DNA from: Mnemiopsis leidyi
Taxonomy: Eukaryota; Ctenophora; Tentaculata; Lobata; Bolinopsidae
Reading direction: 5' to 3'
Assembly: GCA_000226015.1 (NCBI GenBank)
Contig: JH155468.1
Location: 33,683-74,377, forward strand
Length of the DNA stretch: 40,695 bases
The position numbers and the translations under genes were made by a program. The notes below the pieces were generated by a model that worked only from the letters and a program-made list of their open reading frames with translations, ran no database searches and had not been told where the DNA came from. Below are positions 1 through 9,903 of this stretch, one piece after another. How positions within the stretch are numbered: position 1 is the first letter of the stretch; each line of letters opens with the position of its first letter.

Positions 1-616
1 CCGGAGTCAGCTGACCCTAGGGAAAGGGGGATGGAAAAGATATATAACAGAAAATGTAAATACAGAAGTAGAGCAGAGAGTATGTACAGAGAGAGCAGGA
101 GGAATGTATAATACAAGAAAATCACTTGGCAAGAACCTTCAAAACTCAAAGCTATTATTTTTCTTTTTTTTTCTTTTTTTTCTTGCTGTTTCCTCTTTTT
201 TCCCGAAGTCAAAAGTTTGTCCTCATCGATCTATTAACCAAGAACTACTAGCTTTCAATCAACTAATGTCCCTATTTCCTTTTTTTCTTTCTTTCTTACA
301 ATTTTTTCCAATGTTCCTTTTTTGAGGACACGATGTAACCCAAAAATAGCAACCACAGAAAAAAACAGTACTAACATTACAAAATATACAACACTATGTA
401 ACAACTACAAACAATGTAAACTACTAAGTACAACTAATAAATAACAAAAAGAAACATCCAAGAACAAACACAAAATGAACAACATAAATAAACCCAACCA
501 GTAAGGTGACAATAAAGATTAAAATATTATTATTATTATAAAATGTAAATGAAATTATCAGTGCAAGTATTATCTTAAACAATGGACTTCATAACACAGT
601 AAAAACAAGAATAGAA
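1..616. other. Non-coding stretch downstream of the XRN1 model
   Basis: No coding exon could be supported here. The notable content is a pyrimidine-rich tract at about 155-310 on the plus strand, runs of T and C broken by few purines, followed by A-rich sequence and a short ATT triplet run near 525-540. Because XRN1 runs on the minus strand and its C-terminal end was not found, more exons of that gene could lie here or beyond the left edge; none is recognisable. Confidence 0.5.
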
Positions 617-3600
617 TTAGACTGAAACACTGAATATGATCCGAGACGTGATTGGGAGTACTATCGAGAATTTGCTAACAAGTTGTACAGCTGGGAAGAT
701 TTCGGTTGCCACGTTCGCAAGCAGAACGATCCATACGACAGCAGGCTTCACCTGACCTTTGTATTTGGCATGATATTGCGGGGTCACGTGACTAAATGAG
801 GACCACGTGACCTCGCAGAGTACAACTACATGTGTGCATTCCACTGGTCTCACTTAGTGGGACTGGTCTTACTTATCATGCATATCTTAAATTTATAGGT
901 GTTATTTGAAATGAAATACTGTATAATTTAATTTTGTAGAGTTCTAGGTCCCTGAAACCGCATTATTCTTTATCGACCTTCAAATAATGTCGACACGGTC
1001 GAATTGACCTAAATTTCTAAATTTTTACTGCAATCACAACAATAATTGAGCTGTCTTGGAATGATCACAAATTTCCAAGTGACTGAAAAACTCGGACTGC
1101 TGATCGCACCTACTAGCCCTAAAATCATAAAATTTACCGAGTTTAAAGTGACAAAGTCTACCTGGATTCGAAACGACGAATACTTTGGCATCTTGAGGAA
1201 AAACGCCAGACAGTGAGAGATTCTCACACTTTTCTTGGACCGGGACAGGCGAGGGGAGATCCTTGGATAAAATAAATTAGAAAACTAGATTCTTTAATAA
1301 AAGTTAATTAGTTTAATAAGCTTATAGCAATCAAATTTAATGTCAGACGAACAAACGACTTAAAGAACAAAGAACGAACAAAGAAATGAGCAAATGAGAA
1401 AAAGAAAAACTAAAAACAAACCGAAAGGACAAGTTGGGCGGGAACGTGTGACTTTTCCTCGCACCAGTGTTTTATAATGGTGACCCCTCCGTCAGACTGG
1501 AAGGTGGGGACTTTGCCCCGGATCTTCTTCACTGACAACATCACATTGACATCCCCTACTTCAATACCCCACCGAGATTTCAACCTGGGGGACGTCGGGT
1601 TGATCAACAAATCACACTTGTCCTTACCGGAGTTCCATGCTACCTTAACAATGTTCTTATTGATGTTGGTGTATGAGCGAAAAAATGACAAATTAAGTAT
1701 CATACTCGCCTAAAAATTAGAAGATCGACCAAAGAAAAGGTTAAATAGGCCCAAGTAAAGGTTAAATAGGCCCAAGTAAAGGTTAAATAGGCCCAAGTAA
1801 AGGTTAAATAGGTCAAATTATTTAACTGTTTAGTGTTTTACTCACGCGATGCATTCCCGACTTTTCAGATGTTTGAAGCAGTCCTTTTTGTTTTGGATAG
1901 CTTTACTCTTTATCACACACTTTTCTTCCAACACGTAGTCGTATTCTTCAGTATGCACCCCTGTAGAGAACTTCGTTAATGAGGTTTCTCCTGGTTCATG
2001 CACAATGCACATACCCTTCTGGTCCATGCACATACCCTCCTGGTACATGCACATACCCTCCTGGTACATGCACATACCCTCTGACTACTGACGTCTAAAA
2101 CTTGGCTTAGTTAAAGGTATTACAGTGGACAGCGTACACCTGTTACCAAAACGTATACTGATAAAAGACAGCTGATGAAAATTCCAACAATGGTATTGCT
2201 GTAAGACATAAAATTAAAATTACCGACTACAAAATAAGTGATGCTGTGAAATTTAAAAATATCAACTACAAAAAAAATGTTGGCACATTGAAATTTCAAA
2301 AAACTGACTTAAGAAAGTTGATGCTGTGAAATAAAGAATGAAAGTGACGAATTGCAAAAAAAGGTGTTACTAAAAAATAAAGAATGAGAATTACCCACTA
2401 CAAAAAAGGTGTAGCTTTAAACTGAAAAAAATACTGACTACAAAAAAGTGTTGCTGTAAAATAAAGAATGAAAATAACGAACTACAAGACCTCCACTAAG
2501 TGTGGATACTGAACGTACCGACTACAAAAGCCTCCACTAAGTGTGGGTACTGAACGTAGACCTCCTCTCCCAGCAGCTCAGTGTACTTCTCAAGGGGCGT
2601 GTCTGTTTGGGGGTCTATGTTGAGGATGCAGTTCTTGTCCTTACTGCCGAACGAGAATATCTTACACCCAGCCTGTGTGAACTCGATCTGGAGGGAGAGA
2701 AGAGATTCAAATTTGAGATTTGCTATTGCTCTTGTTCTCAAACTCTGTGGTTTGATTTAAGAACGTTGTCAAGGGTTTCGTAGAAGTACTGAATATTCGT
2801 TGTTGAGTTGTTACCGCTTGGTGTAAAATATCATGATGATCAAATTTCTGACAGGCTGCTAATACAATGTATGATATATTCGTAACATGGGACGATAATG
2901 AGACAAACATGGGACGAACATTGGACGAACATGGGACGAACATTGGACGAACCTCATGCTTGAGATGTGCTGTAGTGGGGAAGCCCATTCTGAATGGGTC
3001 GACTGACTTGTCAGGAAATATCCAGGTCAGCTGATCTGGAGGCACCAGGAAGCAGGATTTATCTAGAAACTCCATTCTGACAAGGTTAGATTAATTGTGA
3101 GTGGAGATTTTTGCATATTTCAGGTGAAATAAACTTTATGAAGTCCTTGTGGCACGTTTGAAAATTCTAAGCAGAAAAAGTTTGATCAAGGAAGAATGTC
3201 TCCCGCAAGTTTTGACGTGAACATACTTAGTTAAGCAAGGTTTAAGATCAGGAAAAGCGTTAGGCAATGATGAGGGATACAGGTTTGTGTTGCTGGCATC
3301 GAAGGTTCCGATGACACAACTCCCGTGCGTGTTACGTGCTTTCTCATCGTCCGTCATGCGCGACAACGGCTGAGCCATGGCTTCAACTAGCCGTACCTGT
3401 TGAGTATTTATGCGTAGTACTACTGGATTTAAATCCATTGATTTCAGAGTAAGTCGTTTTACATGAAAATTTGGCAGTTTTAACACAACCTTATCTCTAA
3501 GTATAGCAAAAGTGCTGTTTATAGTTTTACAATATCAATAAGGAAGAAGTCCAACATACCTCATCAATAAAACTGATGAGAACCACAGCTTCCCATTCCT

Positions 3601-6600
3601 GCTTTTTGCCATTAAGATCTGTTTTGAAAGTTCTCGGATAGAAATCTGCGATAGGAGAATCCTCGCGATATAGCTCCTGAAAAAGAAATGACGTTGAAAT
3701 CATGGCTTTTCGCAAATTTCGAAAAAAGGCTATATTTTAGTATACAGCCCACTATGCAGAGAGATTTTGGGACAAAAAATTAAAAATCTACAACCAAAGC
3801 AAACTTTAGTTTTGAATTTAATTGAAAAATCCTTCTAAACCAAGCGAACGCAAACCTGAAGGACGGTGGGAAGTAATTTACTGCTGCCGAAGGGGAACAC
3901 CGCCATTAGCTGCTGGAAGGGACAGAACGGCTCCGATAGGTCCAACTGTATGTCCATATCGGCTACACCCGCCAGGTCAGACAGGTAGGGGGAATAGTGG
4001 TAGGGGTAAAACCTGCAAATGTCATGATTCATGACACACGTAACCTCGGTAAATTGTAGGCCTTTTGGAATGTATTGCGTTCGCACCAATTACTGTTTGC
4101 AATAAGTAGAATATGCAAACATGAATTTATCGTACCAGTTAATCACTTTGAATGCTATCAGCTAAAAGACAATTTAAGAGGCTAGGAGCTGCCTCATATT
4201 TTTTCCAACTTTTAGGAAAACTTTATACCGAGCCGTACTAGGCGAACTTACCCAACCATACTACACGCAGTTACCCAGCCAAGCTGCACGCACTTACCCA
4301 GCCAAGCTGCACGCACTTACCCAGCCAAGCTGAACGCATTTACCCAGCCTTGCTACACGCACTTACCCAGCCTTGCTACACGCACTTACCCAGCCTTGCT
4401 GCACGCCCCTACCAGGCCGTACTAGGCGAACTTACCCAACCACGCTGCGCGCAATCTCAGAATATCAAACTTACCAGCTCCAACTCGGCACACCCTGGTA
4501 GTAATATCTCAATATCCAGACTAGCCCCTCGATGTACTTGAACCCAATCTCTTTGAGGAAGTTGGGCACTTGTTCTTTCTCCAACTTAAACTTGTCCATG
4601 TAGTACCTAGGTTACTGATGCAGTTACTACTTTCTTGATTGGCTCTTGAGATATTCATAAGTTCACAATTTGTAGTTCTATGACATCAGAAATTACCGAC
4701 TACAAAAAGGTGTTACTGTCAAATAGAACTCGTAACAGTTTTCTACCATTATCAGTTTCAACAATCAACAGTCCTGCTTACCTCTTTTTCTGAACTTTAA
4801 ACTCGTTCTTCAACATATCTTCCTCTTCCCCACTGTCATCAGTTTCCTCATCACTTCCTAACATCATCATCGCTCCGAACTTCTCTTTTAACTGTCGGAA
4901 AATATTTCGTGCATGAAAACCAAAAGAGTGACAAGAATTGCGTCTGCTTTGTTTGGTTTCAGGAGAAACCAAACGCTTAAGATTTCCATCACTCTTTTAG
5001 ACAAGATACTGCTTTGTTGTAGTCACCGTAAAGTAGATACTGTGATTAATGGTAATATGTATTTACTACGAAGTTGCAGTTATTGTAAATTTCTATCTAG
5101 TTTTTAAGGATACTGCTATGAAGTAAGAGCAATGGCTAACTGAGAGTTTAACTAAAAACTATAGCGTTTCGACAGTTAATGGTAAACATATTACTAAGCA
5201 AGAGCGTGGACCCTGAACTACAGTCGGCGCTACTAAGTCTTGGTTAAACTGAAAGATATGAACGCACGCAGACTTAATGGCGGCAAAATTGCGTCAAAAA
5301 CTCTGCTGTGTGCTCCGCGTTCCTAAACTCTACATATAGTAAACGTGGGCGACTGGATGTCGTGGGCACAGTTTTTTTGTCGTTGAATCATTTCTTGTTG
5401 TTGTAAATACGTTTCCTGTACGGTGCCAAATGTTTTGTTCAGTATATCAAGGTTGTAATTATTCGTTAAATAGTTTCTAAGTGTTTAGTCGTAGAGCTTT
5501 TACAACAACAATCTACAATGGACGTCCTACTTTCTCAGCGTTGGAGGTAGTCGTGGTTTTGTTAATATATATAAAGTGACTTTAACAACAATCCATGGCC
5601 AAACATCGGAATACTATGCTGATCCACTGGAGATGAGATATTGTGATTGATACTGAACAAATTAGGAAACTCACCCTATCGGTCTCGGACTGCTTGTCAC
5701 CCTTGCTCTTCCTCTCCTCCGCTTTACCTGCCATCCACTTGAGATCTTCATACTGACACTCAAAACGCTCTAAATCAAACCTGGGTACATTAACGTCCAG
5801 TAATAATAATAACATGCAAGGACTTCAAAACTTTCCTAGTAGTGTAGTAGAATCAAATTACATATAATATCATTAACTACCATATGATTGTCATGACCAG
5901 TCAGCTGTCCGCATTAAACATAGGTATGTAGGCATATTGTGAGGAAGTATCAGCTAATTTGATCTGACTATACTTGACTCAACTTATGAACATGACATAT
6001 GACGTCATGGCATACTTCAACAAAGAGATGGGTCATTTAATAGCAAATTTAAATTCGTTAAAAATCATAATTAATTGTAGCCACAAAAACAATGTTAAAA
6101 CTACCTCGACAAAACTTCGAGATATGTCCCTAAGTTCTTCATATTCATATCACCGTTCAAGTGTAAATAATCTGAAATACAAAAGTTTTGTTGCTTTCGA
6201 ACTGTTCGATCAAATGATTATCCCAATTCTATATTTTTTGCTATTAAAATCCTATGCTATTAAAATGCTATGTCTATCACTCGAGTCAAGAAGACTAAAA
6301 CCACGTTAACTAATACCACGTTAAACTCAATTCTATAATCGAGGTATCAATAAAACTAACCGAGAAAGTTATGACACATAACTTCTTACCGTCCAAGTTA
6401 GGTCTGACTTCCTTATATGTTTGCCACAAGGTTGGAAGAGAACCCGCGTGAATATGAAAGTCAGGTAGATGGGGTATGAAATCGTTACCCACTAAAAATG
6501 TCAAGAGTACAAAATCGTCAATTATTCGTTCCAGATTGTAATCTTCCCCTAGCGCTTCCTGGGAGAAGGTAAAAACATTTGCAGTATTAAAAAGGCAGCT

Positions 6601-9186
6601 TCAAATATTTCGTCAAAGTAATCGCTGAAAAAGGCAGCTTCAAATATTTCGTCAAAATAATCGCTGAAAAACGAAATTTTCATTTTATAGACTTAAGTCA
6701 TAATACATTCTACATACTACGTACAAACATTAAAATACATACTACGTGATGATACATACTTCCTACTTTTCGACAATCTACATATATTAGCTAGTGACAA
6801 TCTACATACCTCGCGACAATCTACATACCTAGTGACAATCTACATACCAAGTGACAATCGAACTCCTTGTCGATATACTCCCTAAACAACGAGAGATGAA
6901 GGAGATGGAAACACTGCTCGTCAGCTGATGTTATCCGTTTTTGGGCTTTTCCGAACTTAACTTCCTCTCTCAACAAGGAGAAATGTATCTCGTGAGTTAC
7001 TAGACCGAGGAGAATCTGGAATAAATTGTTGTTGTGAGAGAAGAATCTAGGATTTGGAAGTTAAACCAGGAAATATAAGAACTAAGAAGTAAAATTGGGA
7101 AGTACGACTCGTATGAAATGAAAACAAAAACATGCAAAATATTCAACGTTTGTAATTTTATAATTTGACTTTCAGAAAATCTCTCACGAACAGAAACAAC
7201 TTTTAGAGTTCCAGAACAGCAGCCGGCTTCAGGACGAGCTTGCTAAGATTCTAATTTCTAAAGTAAGATCTAAGTCCCGCTTCATGTCCACCAGATCAGC
7301 ATCACATCCAGCCAGGCAATAATAACTTACCAGATCAGCATCCAGCCAGACAATAAGAACTTACCAGATCAGCATCCAGCCAGGCAATAAGAACTTACCA
7401 GATCAGCATCCAGCCAGGCAATAAGAACTTACCAGATCAGCATCCAGCCAGGCAATAAGAACTTACCAGATCAGTATCCAGCCAGGCAATAAGAACTTAC
7501 CAGATCAGCATCCAGCCAGACAATAAGAACTTACCAGATCAGCATCCAGTCCGTAAAGACAATGTCGAGTGTTGGGGTCGTAATCTGACTGCTGCTTTGT
7601 GTATCTGATATACTCCATTATCTTGTGCTCGCCTTCCCCGGGTACCTACAGAACGTTAACTAAACGCTTACAGCTTAAAATGTGAACGCAATGTTCACAA
7701 AAGTTTGTTCGGTAAATTTGAAATAATTGCTAACATTGATTTCACTTATTTATCTAAGAGTAAGGTATGGTGCATTGTCATGATCATGTAGCTTAGTTCA
7801 GGGACTTACATCATGACCAGAGAGGACAACTTTGACTTTCTGCCAAGCCGGATCACTGCTCATCTTTTTGTTGATGAAATACTTTAGCTGTTCGTGTAGT
7901 TTACACATGAACTCAGTGCCTGGTGGAAAGAATTTGCTTATAATACATGAGACAAAATAGTCTATCAAATCAGCACATGTAGTATTCAGAACAATAAAGG
8001 AGACAACCAATAAAGGAGACGGAATAAGACGGATATGTATACAAACATAGATGGAACAAATTCTTGACTGTGCATGCAATAGAGGGAACTTAGCCCTGTA
8101 ACTACAAGCAAATGGAAGAACAAAATCGTGTGACTACAAGCAATGCAGGAGACCTGGCGTAATACAGTTGGAGTCGAACTTGTCTTCGGCCGGGAGAGTT
8201 TCTCCCTTAGCTATAGCGTCCTTCTTCTGCTGTTCCGCATCCATTGCTGACCTGCAATGTCGGGATCAGACAGATAGTTAGTTACAGGAATCAAAGATGT
8301 ACCTATCTTAATTCGGATGTATATATATTATATGACAAAGTAAGGATGTCTGATATTGAAACCTCCCCTCACGAGCATTAAACTTAGAAGTTAAGAGTTC
8401 AGACATACCTGAATCTTCTGGCTCTTTGTTGGTTCATCTTAGCACGTGGAGCTACACCGTCAACTGCCATGAAGAACAACTTCTTCGGCTTTATCAGTCG
8501 GAAAATACACTGAACATATGATCAATTATTTAATGCCAGCAATGATATTGATTATAATGCCAGCAATGATACCAATTATTTTAAACATTGAAGAATAGTT
8601 TGATTAAAAGTTCAATTTATCATGATTCATAGTTTAAAAGGTGGACTGATGAATATCTATAAATATAATATATAAACGTTTAGAGGAGATGGTACGTTAA
8701 ATAGGCTACGTTGTTTGATTTATATTGCATTGTTGAAATCGGACACGGGACAGGTAGGCTTCCATCCATGATCCATCACGGAGTACCTACTTCGGCATAA
8801 ATACCTCAATATAGTTGAATATGTTCTGGAAAATTTCCTGTTCTGTTATTCTGAAGTGGGCATCTTCGTCATTTGGATGAGAGCAGGGGTGAATTATTCC
8901 TGAGGATTAATTGAAATTATCTCTTAAATAAGGAGTATTGGCGCCAGATTTCTTTGACCAATGATAAGTTAAAATAAGGAATAATAAAACGTTGTACATG
9001 ATGTAAAAAGAAATCATTCTAATCTGCAATATAAAGTCAGAAAATATTCAAAGAATTTAAACACGTGGCCCTACCGTTCATATCCAAGTACATGTTATCA
9101 AACTCCGGGATCTGGTACTCCTTGATGACCTGACTGAGACAGGGATACCTCTCCGAGATCCACCTGTAGAACTTGGGAACTCCCAT
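617..9186 (-). CDS. XRN1: XRN1, cytoplasmic 5'-3' exoribonuclease (multi-exon)
   Basis: Processive 5'-3' exoribonuclease that degrades decapped mRNA in the cytoplasm. Exons, 5' to 3' on the minus strand: 9186-9075, 8899-8805, 8509-8409, 8251-8154, 7919-7810, 7645-7535, 7015-6848, 6558-6390, 6171-6105, 5780-5675, 4891-4782, 4606-4475, 4012-3856, 3676-3560, 3396-3227, 3076-2953, 2687-2519, 1960-1846, 1584-1422, 1261-1162 and, tentatively, 825-617. Phases agree throughout. The protein begins [15 protein letters not shown]. The family's acidic active-site motifs are all present: LDMNG (D35), [27 protein letters not shown] and GNDFIPH. Exons 12-15 give YYMDK, SWSWFYPYHY and [16 protein letters not shown]. 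Exons 19-20 ([19 protein letters not shown]) match the domains after the catalytic core. About 831 residues are firm; animal XRN1 is usually about 1700, so the C-terminus is missing, diverged or outside the window. Exons 18 and 21 are the least certain. Confidence 0.96.
1738..1816. repeat. 21-bp tandem repeat in XRN1 intron 18
   Basis: Four copies of GGTTAAATAGGCCCAAGTAAA, nearly identical. The array starts about 30 bp inside the intron after the donor of the exon ending at 1846. Unlike the other XRN1 arrays, its unit does not carry an obvious donor on the coding strand. Confidence 0.95.
1988..2083. repeat. 21-bp tandem repeat with donor-like motif, XRN1 intron 17
   Basis: Four imperfect copies of a unit reading GAGGGTATGTGCATGTACCA on the minus strand. 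Each unit contains GGTATGTG, a plausible 5' splice site, and ACCAG, a plausible acceptor end. It lies about 30 bp upstream of the acceptor of the exon starting at 1960. Translating it gives a repeated MCMYQEG peptide, which is an artefact of the open repeat rather than protein. Confidence 0.9.
2190..2559. repeat. Degenerate ~41-bp repeat spanning an XRN1 exon end, donor and intron
   Basis: The last 41 bases of the exon ending at 2519, together with its donor, are duplicated directly downstream: TACGTTCAGTA, CCACACTTAGTGGAGG and TTTGTAGT occur in both copies. The array then continues into the intron as decaying units of about 40-45 bp, each starting with TTTTTGTAGTCGGTAATT or a variant and usually ending in a TTTATTTTACAG-like acceptor. 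The exon-proximal copies are the best preserved. Confidence 0.85.
2888..2953. repeat. 11-bp tandem repeat beginning at an XRN1 donor (intron 16)
   Basis: On the minus strand the donor of the exon ending at 2953 reads GAG|GTTCGTCC. The unit GTTCGTCCMAT follows four times in tandem from the donor itself, then decays to GTTTGTCTCAT and similar. Each copy repeats the GTTCGT donor core. The intron stays open in the exon frame for a long way, so retention would not immediately stop translation. Confidence 0.9.
4225..4475. repeat. 23-bp minisatellite of donor sites, XRN1 intron 12
   Basis: About ten units of GTAAGTGCGTGCAGCTTGG plus CTGG follow the donor of the exon ending at 4475, which reads GAGCTG|GTAAGTTTG. 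Units differ by a few bases (AGCAAGG, AGCTTGG, AGTACGG versions). Almost every unit keeps GG|GTAAGT, and each also contains GCAG or GTAG, so a unit looks like a minimal intron border pair. Using any decoy, or retaining the intron, gives a TAA immediately after the exon's last tryptophan codon. Confidence 0.95.
4685..4735. repeat. Isolated copy of the intron-17 repeat unit in XRN1 intron 11
   Basis: ATTACCGACTACAAAAAGG followed by TGTTACTGTCAAATA closely matches the repeated unit of the 2190-2559 array, more than 2 kb away in another intron of the same gene. It is a single copy here. Confidence 0.75.
4925..5500. repeat. Dispersed repeat, copy 1 (XRN1 intron 10)
   Basis: Non-coding sequence of about 550 bp that recurs at 18005-18800. 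Shared blocks include GTCTGCTTTGTTTGGTTTCA, the block around CTCTTTTAGAC, TGAAAGATATGAACGCACGC with CTTAATGGC, and AAACGTGGGCGACT. By eye the two copies are roughly three-quarters identical. No coding capacity or terminal repeats were recognised, so the class of the element is unknown. Confidence 0.85.
6589..6669. repeat. Tandem duplication, 39-bp unit, XRN1 intron 7
   Basis: Two adjacent near-identical copies containing GGCAGCTTCAAATATTTCG and AATCGCTG, starting about 30 bp upstream of the acceptor of the exon at 6558. They differ at about one base. Confidence 0.9.
6770..6866. repeat. 19-bp tandem repeat of an exon end and donor, XRN1 intron 7
   Basis: The exon ending at 6848 finishes GATTGTCACTTG|GTATGTA. 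The unit GTATGTAGATTGTCACTAG then repeats into the intron, giving two further intact GTATGT donors exactly 19 and 38 bp downstream (6828 and 6809) and one decayed copy. The first decoy would add 19 bp and shift the frame; the next would read into a TAG. Confidence 0.93.
7287..7560. repeat. 34-bp minisatellite of exon end plus donor, XRN1 intron 6
   Basis: The exon encoding GLDADL ends GGATGCTGATCTG|GTAAGT. This junction is repeated in tandem as GGATGCTGATCTGGTAAGTT followed by CTTATTGYCTGGCT, at a strict 34-bp period. The true donor is at 7534-7533, and six decoy donors follow, the last at 7330-7329 (204 bp = 6 x 34), plus one degraded unit. All decoys keep CTG|GTAAGT intact. Any transcript running past the true donor meets TGA within the first unit. 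Confidence 0.97.
8530..8576. repeat. Short tandem duplication in XRN1 intron 2
   Basis: TAATGCCAGCAATGATA occurs twice in direct succession with a similar tail (TTGATTA, CCAATTA), just upstream of the acceptor of the exon at 8509. Confidence 0.8.
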
Positions 9187-9903
9187 GACAACATAGAGTT
9201 CTAGCCAAGTTTTTTCAGATCAATATAAAAGTTCCAATATACTATACAATATACTATACAATTTACTATACAATATACTATACAATATACATCAGGATAC
9301 ACAATCATGAAAAATACGACTTTTAATCAGCCATTAATAGATCCAATGGGAGGACGTATTGAGCAAGTAATAGAGCGCATATCAGTTTATGCTCCGGAGA
9401 AGTGACTTGTCGACAAAACACGATACAATATTGGAATGTGAAGTCGCAAGATCAGACAAGCTTGTTATACTGGCAGTCAAAATACCTGCTGAAATCTAGT
9501 ACGTCAAAATCGGCAGCTTAGTGGTTGTAGACTTGTAGCAACGTTATATTTTGAATTAAAGTAGTCGGTCTTAACATTATGAACATGAGCTGTCTCTTTC
9601 AAACAGGTGACGAGTAATATTAGTAAAGCAGAGAAACGCGTGAGTCTTAACGTTATTGATATCAAGATATTGTGGGTTTAACTTTGTGATATATCAAACA
9701 TTATCTCAATAAACGGAATACAAAAGTGAAAAACACCTAAAACATTTCATCATTAGCACACTACTTAATCAATAAACCATAATATAATTTGCTCAGCTAC
9801 CTGCCAAAAACCAATAACCAGTAAAATGCTTCCGTTATATATATACGACAATTCAAACTGAAATTAAATTTAACAAAAATGAAATATTTGTTTAGAAACC
9901 AAG
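9187..9903. other. Intergenic region upstream of XRN1
   Basis: Lies between the XRN1 start codon and the stop of the coiled-coil gene, both on the minus strand. At 9236-9290 there is a 12-bp tandem repeat (AATATACTATAC, about five copies), only about 50 bp upstream of the XRN1 start, in what should be its 5' leader or promoter. No further exon was recognised; a 5' untranslated exon cannot be excluded. Confidence 0.7.

Noticed and set aside
1988-2075. Protein repeat MCMYQEG as the N-terminus of a gene
   Set aside because: The repeat is intronic, upstream of a good acceptor at 1961-1962 that restores XRN1 phase.
4913-5107. Small plus-strand reading frame (64 residues)
   Set aside because: It lies in the dispersed repeat within an XRN1 intron, and the second copy of the repeat does not keep the frame.
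7287-7560. Direct repeats resembling a CRISPR array
   Set aside because: Units are contiguous with no unique spacers, lie in a eukaryotic intron, and are copies of the exon end and donor.
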